From Aurantiacibacter sediminis (lineage in GTDB: Bacteria > Pseudomonadota > Alphaproteobacteria > Sphingomonadales > Sphingomonadaceae), in contig NZ_JAEANY010000001.1 in the NCBI RefSeq assembly GCF_016019885.1, positions 620,001-684,000 of the forward strand: DNA of 64,000 nt, written 5' to 3'. The notes under the pieces were generated by a model. It did no database searches. It worked only from the letters and a program-made list of their open reading frames with translations, and was not told the origin of the DNA. The position numbers and the translations under genes were made by a program. Positions 26,449 through 34,931 of the stretch are shown in pieces (the stretch's first letter is position 1; each line of letters opens with the position of its first letter).

Positions 26449-27492
26449 TCAGTTTCCGTTGTAATTCGCGCTGGCGTAGTTGCGGTTCGCTTCAAGCTCA
26501 AATCCGTCGTAGAGGCCGCGCGCGATCGAAGCGATACGCGCTTCACGATTGCGGCGCGTCGTATTGCCGGTGACGTAAATCGCAACAGCAATCGAACGGC
26601 CATCAGGCGCAGTCAGAATGCCGATATCGCTGGACGTATTGTTGAGCGATCCGGTCTTATGCGCCACGGTGACATTATCGGGCATCAGCGCAGGGATACG
26701 CCGCGTGCCTGTCCGGCAACGCTCCATGGCATCGATGATAACGTTGCGGCTCGACGGGGTAAGCCAACGGCCCTGATAAATCCCGGCGAGCAGCTGCACC
26801 ATGGTCTCAGGCGTCGCGCTGTCGCGCATGTCGATATAGGTTTCGGGATCGAATTCGCCGTCATCACGCACCAGAGTGGCGATGTCGCGGTTGAGACTAA
26901 AGCCGTTAAGGCCGGCACGCCGTGCCCAATCGTTCACAGCATCGGTTCCGCCCAGCGCTGCAAGCAGCGCATCGGTAGCGGGGTTGGAGCTGCGCGTGAT
27001 CATCAGATCGATCAGCTCCATCGCGCTCATGTATTCGCCCTGGCGTACAGGCGCAGCGGCGGAGGAGAACGGGCGTGAGCGGACCGGCCACAACAGCGGC
27101 CATTCGCTCGTCAGGCTCCAGCGGCCCTGATCGACACCTTCCAAGTAGGCAGCCGCGATGGCAATCTTGCTCGTGCTCGCCATCGGGAAACGCTGATCGC
27201 CAAGGATCGAAACAGACTGACCGGTGGACAAATCGACTGCAGCAACACCGATGCGCCCTTCACTGCCATCGGCAAGCTGGGCGATGCGATATTCAAGCTG
27301 GTTGTCGAAGTCAGGCGAATAATTGCGCGGGCTGCGGACTTCGGTGCCAAAGGCGCTATCGAAGGACGACTCGAAGTCCTGAAACTCATCGCCCGTCCCG
27401 GCGAGGGCCGGAGAGGCGGCGAGCGGCGCTGCTGCAAGAGCGAATGCGGAAATGAAACGACCGAGCTTTGAAATCATCATAAAACCAAACAT
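26449..27492 (-). CDS. Class A beta-lactamase-like serine hydrolase (atypical)
   Basis: A 347-aa exported protein (signal peptide ending about ASPALAG). Class A features: S106-T-S-K109 in FPMASTSKIAIAAA, KTG in VAHKTGSLNNTSSDIGIL, and RDSATPETM matching the end of the omega loop. Two departures: the SDN motif reads SSN (TRSSNPATD), and I cannot place the usual ExxxN deacylation residues in a longer loop (LVRDDGEFDPETYIDMRD). It could be a slow beta-lactamase or a peptidoglycan-directed acyl enzyme. Two more ATGs follow within six codons of the start; the family N-terminus does not decide between them. Confidence 0.8.
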   Translation of the reverse strand: MFGFMMISKLGRFISAFALAAAPLAASPALAGTGDEFQDFESSFDSAFGTEVRSPRNYSPDFDNQLEYRIAQLADGSEGRIGVAAVDLSTGQSVSILGDQRFPMASTSKIAIAAAYLEGVDQGRWSLTSEWPLLWPVRSRPFSSAAAPVRQGEYMSAMELIDLMITRSSNPATDALLAALGGTDAVNDWARRAGLNGFSLNRDIATLVRDDGEFDPETYIDMRDSATPETMVQLLAGIYQGRWLTPSSRNVIIDAMERCRTGTRRIPALMPDNVTVAHKTGSLNNTSSDIGILTAPDGRSIAVAIYVTGNTTRRNREARIASIARGLYDGFELEANRNYASANYNGN

Positions 27493-27643
27493 GTGAGGAA
27501 CGTGGTTTTCAAATGCTTAATATTTCATGAGGTGACGAGATGCGCGCGACGAAACGCGCCGAATTATCGCCAAACCGAAGTGGAAAGATCAAAAACGCAG
27601 GAACCAAGGCAAAAGCGATCACCCTTCTTGGAAGACTGCCTTT

Positions 27644-28444
27644 CTATTCCGGCTTAACGAAACGCCACGCAATTTGATCGGTCTGGCCGCGAATTTCGTC
27701 ATCGAAGACATTGGCAGTCAGCGGATCATCGGGCTGGGAATAAATATCGCTCTCCGCCTCGCTGACAAAGCCCGCAGCGGTCAACGCGTCCATCGCCATT
27801 TGCGGATCGAGCCGGTGCAGCGTGTTTGCAGCTTCAACGCCCCCGCCTTCGCTGGCCACATGGTCGATCAGTATCAGTGTCCCGCCGGGCTTCAATGCAT
27901 CATAGAGATTGCCGATCGCCTGTTCAGCAGTTCCTTCAGGAAATTGATCCAGATAGAGATCGTGAAAATTCATGACGGTGATGATCGTATCGAGCTGCTC
28001 GGGCCAGCCCGGCTCCACCAGCGGACCGCGCACTGGGAAGATGTTGATCGGGTTGCCATCGTTATCGGAATAGCGGCGGACGGTTTCGTCCTGCTCGGTC
28101 GCATATTCGGGGCGGAAAGCGATAAATTCTTCGGGCTGGAAGGCATACACCTTGCCGTCCGCACCAACGGCTGTTGCGAGCAGCCGCGTCACGTAGCCGC
28201 CACCCATGATGAAGTCCCCAACCACATCGCCGCGGTCGATCTGCGCGAAAGCGAGCAATTCCCCGGGCTTACGCGCCGCGTCCTGCTCCTGATCGTCCAG
28301 CCGGCCGATATCGTTGATCGCCTGCATGTATTGGCGCGCATTGTATTCGCTCGCCGCCTCCTCACCCGGCGCCTCTTCCGAACCGCTACATGCGGTGAGC
28401 GCAAATGCGGATACGGCGATGGCTGTGGCAAACAGACGGTGCAT
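27644..28444 (-). CDS. Lipoprotein with class I methyltransferase-like fold (COG4798-like)
   Basis: A 266-aa predicted lipoprotein, start ATG 28444 (MHRLFATAIAVSAFALTAC, lipobox LTAC). The mature part reads like a predicted methyltransferase: GDVVGDFIMGGGYVTRLLATAVGADGKVYAFQP (motif I region without the usual DxGxG), DTIITVMNFHDLY (motif III/IV region) and LKPGGTLILIDH. Proteins of this type with signal peptides are annotated as predicted methyltransferases; a SAM-dependent reaction outside the cytoplasm would be surprising, so it may bind another ligand. Divergent from the DUF305-LVIVD gene; GGGAGAAC precedes the start. Confidence 0.7.
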   Translation of the reverse strand: MHRLFATAIAVSAFALTACSGSEEAPGEEAASEYNARQYMQAINDIGRLDDQEQDAARKPGELLAFAQIDRGDVVGDFIMGGGYVTRLLATAVGADGKVYAFQPEEFIAFRPEYATEQDETVRRYSDNDGNPINIFPVRGPLVEPGWPEQLDTIITVMNFHDLYLDQFPEGTAEQAIGNLYDALKPGGTLILIDHVASEGGGVEAANTLHRLDPQMAMDALTAAGFVSEAESDIYSQPDDPLTANVFDDEIRGQTDQIAWRFVKPE

Positions 28445-28578
28445 GATGACGTTCTCCCTCAATGGCCCTCATCGAACCTAGTCCTCCGTTGGCAGACCGC
28501 AATCCCTATCCCGTATTGACCGAAGCGGGCAGATACGCTTGATGCGCGAGACAAAATATCACGTGAAGGGACCGCCTG

Positions 28579-30885
28579 ATGAAATTGAAGAGTTCGACGC
28601 CGCTTTCATTATCTTTTGCCGCCATGCTTCTGGCAACCACCGCCCCTGCATTGGCGCAGGATGTGCAGATCGTGCAGCCGGGCGCGCCAGGGCAGGGCGC
28701 GCGTGCCCTTTCGGAAGATGAGGCGACCCAGCTTGCTCGCGTGAATTACCTGCCCGCCGATATCGATTTCATGCAGGGCATGATCGTGCACCACCAGCAG
28801 GCTGTTGAAATGGCCGCGCTTGTCGATGGCCGCACCAATAACGAAGCGATCCAGACGATTGCAGAACGCATCGCTGCGTCCCAGCAGGATGAAATCAGCT
28901 TTATGACCGAATGGCTGGCAGGCTACGGTCAGCCCGCTGCCATGGCAGGCATGGGCCATATGCACCACGTCGATATGGCTGGCATGGCAAGCGCCGAAGA
29001 CATGGCCGAATTGCGCGACGCGCGCGGCGTGAATTTCGACCGCAAGTTCCTGCAGCTGATGATTGCCCACCACAATGGCGCACTAACGATGGTGCGCGAT
29101 TTGTTCTCGATCCAGGGTACTGCGACCGATCCGGTGCTGTTCGATTTCACTAGCGAAGTCCGCAACGATCAGCAGGCCGAAATAGACCGTATGTCGGTTG
29201 AGCTGGCCTCGCTTTCGGAAGATCCCCGTTCCGGCCTTGCAGGCGGCCTGTTCGACGCTGAGGAAGCGATCAGCAATCTGCGCCACGTTGCGTTTCTTCG
29301 CAAACCCGCCGGTTTCTTCGATCCCGCCAATCCGGCTGGCGGCCGCATGGTCCTTCCGCCGGAAGAAGAGATGGAAGAGGAAGAAGAGGTTGAGGAAGCA
29401 GCCGATGCGCATGCAGGCCACAACATGGCGGCCGCTGAAATGCCCGAAGGCGAAGAGGATGTCGAAACCGAAAGCGGCGATGGCGAAGAACCGGCAGAGG
29501 AAGCTGCCGAACCCCCGGTGCGCTACGCCCAACGCGGCGGCCTGCTGAGCTTCGCCAATACCGACATGGCGTTCTCGGACGACATGATGATTGCCGGCAA
29601 TTATCACGGCTTCAACGCCTATATGCTGGGCGATGATGGGGTTCCCGAACTCGTCAGCTCGGTTGTTTGCCCCGGCGGACAGGGCGACGTCTCTGTCGTC
29701 GGCGACATCCTCATCATGAGTGTCGAGCAGACGCGTGGCCGCGTCGATTGCGGACGTGACGGTGTAGCCGAAGATGTAAGCGAAGATCGTTTCCGCGGCC
29801 TGCGCGTGTTCGACATTTCGGACATTCGCGCTCCGGTGCAGGTCGGCCTCGTGCAGACCTGCCGCGGCAGCCACACGCACTCGGTCGTCGATGCCAATGA
29901 AGAGCGGATCATCGTTTACAACTCCGGCACCGCCGGCGTTCGCGATGGTGAAGAACTCGAAGGCTGCGTCGGCTATATCCCGGGCGATGATCGCACCGCG
30001 CTGTTCAGCATCGATGTGATCGAAATCCCGCTGGCCGATCCTTCGCAGTCGCGCATTACCTCATCCCCTCGCGTTTTCGCCGATGATGATGGCAATATCG
30101 CAGGCCTGTGGCTCGGCGGTGACCATGGCGATGGCACGCAGACGACCAGCCAGACGAACCAGTGCCACGATATCACTGTCTTCCCGTCGCTGAACCTCGC
30201 CGCTGGCGCGTGTTCGGGCAACGGCATCATCATGGATATCTCGGACCCGTATAACCCCGTCCGCCTCGACGCGGTGACCGATCCGGGCTTTGCTTATTGG
30301 CACTCGGCCACGTTCAACAATGATGGCTCTGTCGTGCTGTTCACCGATGAATGGGGCGGCGGTGGCCGTCCGCGTTGTCAGGCAGCCGATCCGACCACCT
30401 GGGGCGCCAATGCCTTCTACGGGATCGAGGATGGCGAGCTGGTCTATCGCGGAACGTTCAAGATTCCGGGCGCGCAGAGCGACATGGAAAACTGCGTAGC
30501 GCACAACGGCTCGATCATCCCGGTGCCGGGGCGCGATATCTTCGTGCAGGCATGGTATCAGGGCGGCCTCTCGGTGATCGACTTCACCGATCCGACCAAT
30601 CCGTATGAAATCGCGTTCTTCGATCGCGGTCCGGTGGATGAAGACCAGCTGGTGACCGGCGGTTACTGGTCCGCCTATTGGTATAACGGTCGCATCTACG
30701 CGACCGAGATCGCCCGCGGCATCGATGTTTTCGCGCTGGAGCCGAGCGAGTACCTGACCGCAGAAGAAATCGCCGCTGCCGAGGCTGCTGAAATGGGTGA
30801 CACGTTCAACCCGCAGACGCAGGTCCCGGTGACGTGGAGCGAAGAAGCCATGGAAGCCGCAGAGCGCAGCCGCATGGGCGGCTAA
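28579..30885 (+). CDS. DUF305-LVIVD repeat fusion protein, exported, Met/His-rich
   Basis: A 768-aa exported protein (signal peptide ends near ALAQ, residue 27). Residues about 45-225 are a DUF305 ferritin-like four-helix domain with the paired motifs QGMIVHHQQAVEMA (His71-72) and LQLMIAHHNGALTMV (His164-165) and a Met/His loop (AGMGHMHHVDMAGM). An acidic linker (EEEMEEEEEVEEAADAHAGHNM, residues about 268-310) leads to a beta-propeller-like LVIVD repeat domain (FDISDIRAPVQVGLV, MDISDPYNPVRLDAV, IDFTDPTNPYEIAFF). DUF305 proteins such as cyanobacterial CopM bind copper; the copAB genes lie just downstream on the opposite strand. A bidirectional terminator separates them. Joining the two domains in one chain is unusual. 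Confidence 0.88.
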   Translation: MKLKSSTPLSLSFAAMLLATTAPALAQDVQIVQPGAPGQGARALSEDEATQLARVNYLPADIDFMQGMIVHHQQAVEMAALVDGRTNNEAIQTIAERIAASQQDEISFMTEWLAGYGQPAAMAGMGHMHHVDMAGMASAEDMAELRDARGVNFDRKFLQLMIAHHNGALTMVRDLFSIQGTATDPVLFDFTSEVRNDQQAEIDRMSVELASLSEDPRSGLAGGLFDAEEAISNLRHVAFLRKPAGFFDPANPAGGRMVLPPEEEMEEEEEVEEAADAHAGHNMAAAEMPEGEEDVETESGDGEEPAEEAAEPPVRYAQRGGLLSFANTDMAFSDDMMIAGNYHGFNAYMLGDDGVPELVSSVVCPGGQGDVSVVGDILIMSVEQTRGRVDCGRDGVAEDVSEDRFRGLRVFDISDIRAPVQVGLVQTCRGSHTHSVVDANEERIIVYNSGTAGVRDGEELEGCVGYIPGDDRTALFSIDVIEIPLADPSQSRITSSPRVFADDDGNIAGLWLGGDHGDGTQTTSQTNQCHDITVFPSLNLAAGACSGNGIIMDISDPYNPVRLDAVTDPGFAYWHSATFNNDGSVVLFTDEWGGGGRPRCQAADPTTWGANAFYGIEDGELVYRGTFKIPGAQSDMENCVAHNGSIIPVPGRDIFVQAWYQGGLSVIDFTDPTNPYEIAFFDRGPVDEDQLVTGGYWSAYWYNGRIYATEIARGIDVFALEPSEYLTAEEIAAAEAAEMGDTFNPQTQVPVTWSEEAMEAAERSRMGG

Positions 30886-30910
30886 GGCCAGCTTCTGCCA
30901 TAACGAAAAT

Positions 30911-30945
30911 GGGGCGCTTCACCGATTGTGGAGCGCCCCTTTTTC
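30911..30945. terminator. Bidirectional terminator between DUF305-LVIVD and copB
   Basis: GGGGCGCT and AGCGCCCC around a 13-base loop, TTTTT downstream on the plus strand and an AAAA run upstream that gives TTTT on the minus strand. It serves the two convergent genes. Confidence 0.8.
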
Positions 30946-30948
30946 GTG

Positions 30949-32067
30949 TCAGAACCAGGTGCGAAGGCCGACGAGAAAGACGAAGCCGCCCGGATCCTCT
31001 CCTGCCGCGCGGATAATGTCGGCAGTGCCGCCAAAGGCGCTTTCGTATTCCACTCCGATATAGGGGGCAAATTCGGGCACGAACTCGTATCGCAGCCTTG
31101 CACCTAGCTCGGCCTGGACCAGACCTGCGGCAACGCCCCGCTCAGGGATATCCTGCGCAGCGAGATCGAATTCGATGCGCGGTTGAAGCACCAGCTGCTG
31201 GGTCAGGCGCATATCGTGTTCAGCTTCGACGCGGGCGGTCAGATCTCCCTCGTCGGAGAGGAAGACTGCGGCATCGACATGGATCATATAAGGCGCGAGG
31301 CCTGATACGCCCACGGCGAGATGCGCGGTTGTTTCCGGCTCTACATCTAGGCGTACGCCCGCCTGCAAATCGAACCATGGGCCGATCGCATGGCCCCAGA
31401 GCAATTGCAGCTCGGCATCGTCCACACCGCCGCCGAATTCACCTTCGCCCTCGCTTTTGAAAACGACTTTCTCGGTCCCTGTTCCGTACCAACCGGACAG
31501 GTCCCAGAGATATTCATCATGGCCTTCGCCGATGCGCGCCTCGAAGCGTTCGCCAAAGATGACGCCAAACCGCGCATTGCCATGCGTCGCCCGGTTGTAT
31601 CCGCGCGCGGCCACCATCGCATCCTCGCCCCAGATCTCGTCTGCGGCGTGTGCCGGGCCTTCGAAAGCCTCGGCAGGTGGCGGGCCAGAGGGGATTTCGG
31701 CATCCATGCCGCCATGGTTCATCTGCGAATGATCCATCTGGCCATGCTGGGAATGGTCCATCGCGCCATGATCCATCTGGCTATGGTCCATCTCGCTATG
31801 ATCCATCGCGCCGTGGTTCATGCCCTCATGGCCTGAGTGATCCATCTGCGCATGATCCTGCTCGGCTGCCATCTCGTGGGCCGAATGATCCATCGCCTGA
31901 TGCGTGGAATGATCCGTTTCTGCGCCAGCTTCGGCCTCTTCCGCCTGCTGGTGAGCCGAATGGTCCTGATGCTGCGCGTGGCCTGCGTGGCCCGAGTGAT
32001 CGCCATGATCCTGCGCCATGGCGGGGGTCGCGATCAGGGCGGCGCCTGCGAGGAAGATCGCGCGCAT
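30949..32067 (-). CDS. copB: Copper resistance outer-membrane protein CopB/PcoB
   Basis: A 372-aa outer-membrane protein. After a signal peptide (ATPAMAQ) come about 100 residues of MDHS/MNHG-type Met/His repeats, a likely Cu(I) and Cu(II) binding segment, then the CopB beta-barrel (WGEDAMVAARGYNRATHGNARFGVIFGERFEARIGEGHDEYLWDLSGWYG...) ending in LVGLRTWF with a terminal Phe as expected for barrel insertion. Start ATG 32067 overlaps the copA stop by one base (TGATG), a tight coupling; a TTG one codon earlier is less likely. The repeat segment is also a DNA repeat of 12-15-base units. Confidence 0.93.
   Translation of the reverse strand: MRAIFLAGAALIATPAMAQDHGDHSGHAGHAQHQDHSAHQQAEEAEAGAETDHSTHQAMDHSAHEMAAEQDHAQMDHSGHEGMNHGAMDHSEMDHSQMDHGAMDHSQHGQMDHSQMNHGGMDAEIPSGPPPAEAFEGPAHAADEIWGEDAMVAARGYNRATHGNARFGVIFGERFEARIGEGHDEYLWDLSGWYGTGTEKVVFKSEGEGEFGGGVDDAELQLLWGHAIGPWFDLQAGVRLDVEPETTAHLAVGVSGLAPYMIHVDAAVFLSDEGDLTARVEAEHDMRLTQQLVLQPRIEFDLAAQDIPERGVAAGLVQAELGARLRYEFVPEFAPYIGVEYESAFGGTADIIRAAGEDPGGFVFLVGLRTWF
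31720..31990. repeat. Degenerate 12-15-base repeats encoding MDHS/MNHG units of CopB
   Basis: The sequence between about 31720 and 31870 repeats units read on the plus strand as GATCCATCTGG / GGTCCATCGC, encoding MDHSQ, MDHGA and MNHGG. Units stay in multiples of three, so copy-number change would alter the metal-binding tail without breaking the frame. Confidence 0.7.
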
Positions 32068-33815
32068 CAACCTTCTCCCTCGATCGGGAAGGGGCGCACT
32101 GTGACGGTCTGCATCATCCCTGCATGCATGTGATAGAGCAGGTGGCAGTGAAAGGCCCAGTCGCCCGGCTCGTTTGCGGTCAGGTCGAAAGTCGCAGTGC
32201 CACCCGGCTGCACGACGACCGTGTGCTTCAGCGGCTGGTGCGTATGGTCCGCACCATTCACCAGCTCGAAGAAATGTCCGTGCAGGTGGATCGGGTGCGC
32301 CATCATTGTGTCATTGACCAGCTTCACCCGCACCCGCTCATCATAGGCGAAGCGGATCGGATCGTCCGTCACCGCGCTGAACTGGCGGCCATCGAATGAC
32401 CACATGTAGCGTTCCATATTGCCGGTGAGGTGAATCTCCAGCTGGCGCGTGGGCATGCGGTGCGGGTTCGCGCGTCTGGCGCGCAGATCGGTGTAGCGCA
32501 GCACGCGGTGATCGACAGTGTCGAGACCGAGACCGGGGAAGTCCATGCGGTCCATCGGCATCGGGCTGACCATGTCGACGCCCGCATTCACTTCGACATC
32601 GGGGGGCAGCAGCGAGGTATCACGCATATTGTGATCCATTGCCATGTCGCTTTCGCCGGACATATCGTGTCCCATCGCGCCGTGGTCCATGCCGCCGTGA
32701 TCCATGCCGCCCATTCCCATATCGACCATGGTCAGGTTCACCGGCTCGCGCAGCGGCGGCGGGGTGGCGCGGTGTCCGGCATGCGAGGTGAGGCTGGCAA
32801 CGCCCATGCCGGATCGGTCCATCGCCTCTGCCACCAGCGCGTGGCTGCCATCGGGCGGGGTCACGATAACGTCGTAAGTCTCGGCCACGCCGATCTGGAA
32901 TTCATCGACCTCGACATCGTCCACGTCGATGCCGTCGGCGGCAATCACTGTCATCGGTACGCCGGGAATGCGGACGTTAAAGAAAGTCATGGCCGAACCA
33001 TTGATGATGCGCAGGCGAATGCGCTCACCCGGCTGGAACTGGAATTGCAGGTCGTCCGCCGGACCGTGGCCATTGATGAGATAGGTATAGGTGGAGGCGG
33101 TAACATCGGAAATGTCGCGCGGGTTCATCCGCATCGCGCCCCACATCAGCCGGTCTTCAAGGCTCATCGAACCATCGCCAACGGTCTGCATGGAGCGGTT
33201 GAAATAGTGCTCCCCTACCGCCAGCATCCGCGCGATTTCATGCGGGTGGCGCGGCGTGAATTCGCTCAGCAAAACGACAAGGTCGCGGTCATAGCGCGGA
33301 TCGGGCTCCGCAGCATCAATGACCAGCGGACCGTAATGCCCCGCCTGCTCCTGCAAGCCGCTGTGCGAATGCCACCAGTATGTGCCGTTCTGGCGGATCG
33401 GGAAGCGGTACTGGAAAGTCTCGCCCGGCTTGATCCCGGGGAAGCTGACGCCGGGCACGCCATCGAACTGGAACGGCAGCAGCAGGCCGTGCCAATGGAT
33501 CGAGCTGTCCTCATCGAGGTTATTGGTGACGTTGAGCGTCACATCCTGGCCTTCGCGCAGGCGAATAAGCGGACCCGGTACACTGCCATTCACCGCGATG
33601 GCATGGCCGCTACGGCCGCCCGTGGTGAAGTGGTGATTGTCGATCGTCAGGTCGATGCTCTCGCCCGAGACCTCGCCAAAACCATTGCGCGCATGGCTGA
33701 GCGATTGACCGCGAGCCCAGGCCGGGATTGCGAGACCGGCGGCTGCCAGAGCGCCGGTTCCTTTCAGCAGCGTGCGGCGGGAAAGGGCGGGGGAAATGAT
33801 CTTGCCATTGCTCAT
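32067..33815 (-). CDS. copA: Multicopper oxidase CopA/PcoA (copper resistance)
   Basis: A 582-aa periplasmic multicopper oxidase that oxidises Cu(I). Twin-arginine signal LSRRTLLKG near residue 13 shows export of the folded enzyme. Copper ligand motifs are complete: IHWHGLL, YWWHSHSG, HPIHLHGHFFE and the type 1/3 motif HCHLLYHMHAGM near the C-terminus. Between the cupredoxin domains is a Met/His-rich insert (VDMGMGGMDHGGMDHGAMGHDM). Start ATG 33815 (MSNGKIISPALSRRT); the open frame beyond runs antisense through csoR and is rejected. Expression faces a CsoR-type palindrome 16 bases upstream of the start. Confidence 0.95.
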   Translation of the reverse strand: MSNGKIISPALSRRTLLKGTGALAAAGLAIPAWARGQSLSHARNGFGEVSGESIDLTIDNHHFTTGGRSGHAIAVNGSVPGPLIRLREGQDVTLNVTNNLDEDSSIHWHGLLLPFQFDGVPGVSFPGIKPGETFQYRFPIRQNGTYWWHSHSGLQEQAGHYGPLVIDAAEPDPRYDRDLVVLLSEFTPRHPHEIARMLAVGEHYFNRSMQTVGDGSMSLEDRLMWGAMRMNPRDISDVTASTYTYLINGHGPADDLQFQFQPGERIRLRIINGSAMTFFNVRIPGVPMTVIAADGIDVDDVEVDEFQIGVAETYDVIVTPPDGSHALVAEAMDRSGMGVASLTSHAGHRATPPPLREPVNLTMVDMGMGGMDHGGMDHGAMGHDMSGESDMAMDHNMRDTSLLPPDVEVNAGVDMVSPMPMDRMDFPGLGLDTVDHRVLRYTDLRARRANPHRMPTRQLEIHLTGNMERYMWSFDGRQFSAVTDDPIRFAYDERVRVKLVNDTMMAHPIHLHGHFFELVNGADHTHQPLKHTVVVQPGGTATFDLTANEPGDWAFHCHLLYHMHAGMMQTVTVRPFPIEGEG

Positions 33816-33830
33816 GGTGAAGCCATATAT

Positions 33831-33847
33831 ATACCCCCATAGGGTAT
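33831..33847. promoter_or_regulatory. CsoR-type operator between copA and csoR
   Basis: Perfect inverted repeat ATACCC-CCATA-GGGTAT, with the TACCC/GGGTA form described for CsoR sites. It lies in the 51-bp divergent gap, flanked by an ATATATATA tract that could serve as the -10 for either gene, so Cu(I)-loaded CsoR would release both operons. Confidence 0.75.
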
Positions 33848-33866
33848 TGAAACAGGTCTTTTGTCC

Positions 33867-34145
33867 ATGCCAGCCACCGCCAGCGCCAAAACCACGGTGA
33901 ACCGCCTGAACCGCATCGCGGGGCAGGTGCAGGGCGTTGCACGCATGGTCGAACAGGACCGCTATTGCATCGATGTGCTGAACCAGATGCAGGCGGTGAA
34001 GTCTGCCTTGGCCAAGGCTGAAAGTGAAATCCTGAAGCGTCACGCGGCCTGCTGCGTTTCCGAGGCCATCGCTTCGGGCGACAGGGAAGAGCAGGAACAG
34101 AAATTTGCGGAGCTCGTCGACCTTCTGGAAAGGACGCGCAAATGA
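33867..34145 (+). CDS. csoR: Copper-sensing repressor, CsoR/RcnR (DUF156) family
   Basis: A 92-aa all-helical metalloregulator. The CsoR copper triad is visible: Cys34 (DRYCIDVLNQ), His59 and Cys63 (KRHAACC, H-x3-C), together with the family N-terminus VNRLNRIAGQVQGVARMVE. Cu(I) binding should release it from the palindrome at 33831-33847. ATG 33867 is preferred over an in-frame TTG two codons earlier. The gene overlaps the glutaredoxin/MauE gene by four bases (ATGA), placing the regulator and that thiol/membrane protein in one transcript. Confidence 0.9.
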   Translation: MPATASAKTTVNRLNRIAGQVQGVARMVEQDRYCIDVLNQMQAVKSALAKAESEILKRHAACCVSEAIASGDREEQEQKFAELVDLLERTRK

Positions 34146-34882
34146 GCAAGACCGCCACACTTTATCGCATGGTCATGGAAAACCACACCTGTCCCTACGG
34201 CCTGAAGTCGAAATGGCTGCTGGAAAGCAAGGGATACACTGTCGAGGATCATACGCTCGAGACGCGCGCCGAGACCGACGCTTTCAAGGAAAAGCACGGG
34301 GTGAAGACCACTCCGCAGGCCTGGATCGGCAATGAGCGGATCGGTGGCTATACCGATTTGCGCGCGCATTTCGGCAATCCGGTCAACAAGGACGGCACGA
34401 GCTATTGGCCCGTCGCCGTGCTGTTCATGATGACTGCGCTGATGGCGCTGAGCGGAGCCTTCGTGGCCACCGGAGAGCCGCTCTCGATCCTGTCTGCCGA
34501 ATGGTTCGTCAGCTTCTCGATGTGCGTGCTCGCCTATCTCAAGCTCCGCGATATCGAGAGCTTTTCGAGCATGTTCCTCAATTACGACCTGCTCGCCAAG
34601 CGCTGGGTGCCGTATGGCTACATTTACCCATGGGCCGAGGGCCTCGCGGGCGTGTTGATGACCGCGCATGTGCTGAACATCGTCTCTATTCCCGTCGCGC
34701 TGCTCATCGGCACCATCGGGGCGGTGAGTGTGTTCAAGGCAGTTTATATCGATAAACGCGAACTAAAATGCGCCTGTGTCGGCGGCGACAGCAACGTGCC
34801 GCTGGGCTTTATCTCGCTCACCGAAAATCTGTTCATGGTCGGCATGGCGATTTGGATGCTGGTAAAGCCTGCGGTCATGTAA
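34142..34882 (+). CDS. Glutaredoxin-MauE-like fusion membrane protein
   Basis: A 246-aa fusion. Residues 1-80 are a glutaredoxin (TLYRMVMENHTCPYGLKSKWLL, Cys17 in a single-Cys CPYG site; KTTPQAWIGNERIGGYTDL with cis-Pro and the GG motif). Residues about 90-246 hold four hydrophobic segments and resemble the MauE/DoxX-like thiol-linked membrane family (PYGYIYPWAEGLAGVLMTAHVLNIVSIPVALLIG ... KRELKCACVGGDSNVPLGFISLTENLFM), with a CAC motif that could be redox active. Cotranscribed with csoR and ended by a terminator. Probably manages thiol-bound copper or delivers electrons across the membrane; inference. Confidence 0.82.
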   Translation: MSKTATLYRMVMENHTCPYGLKSKWLLESKGYTVEDHTLETRAETDAFKEKHGVKTTPQAWIGNERIGGYTDLRAHFGNPVNKDGTSYWPVAVLFMMTALMALSGAFVATGEPLSILSAEWFVSFSMCVLAYLKLRDIESFSSMFLNYDLLAKRWVPYGYIYPWAEGLAGVLMTAHVLNIVSIPVALLIGTIGAVSVFKAVYIDKRELKCACVGGDSNVPLGFISLTENLFMVGMAIWMLVKPAVM

Positions 34883-34883
34883 A

Positions 34884-34912
34884 AAGGCCGGAGACACGTC
34901 CCCGGCCTTTTC
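34884..34912 (+). terminator. Terminator after the csoR operon
   Basis: AAGGCCGG and CCGGCCTT around a 10-base loop, followed by a short T-run. It also faces the convergent DUF885 gene. Confidence 0.8.
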
Positions 34913-34931
34913 CCGAATTGGTTGAGGTCGC

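Noticed and set aside
31720..31990. Repeated units in copB considered as a CRISPR array
   Set aside because: Units are coding, imperfect, without unique spacers and in frame with Met/His repeats.
32430..33842. 470-codon plus-strand frame over copA
   Set aside because: Shadow of a multicopper oxidase gene whose motifs are complete.
34142..34882. Frameshift or fusion artefact in the glutaredoxin-MauE gene
   Set aside because: The frame is continuous with normal codon use and the junction is well away from low-complexity sequence; I accept it as one protein.
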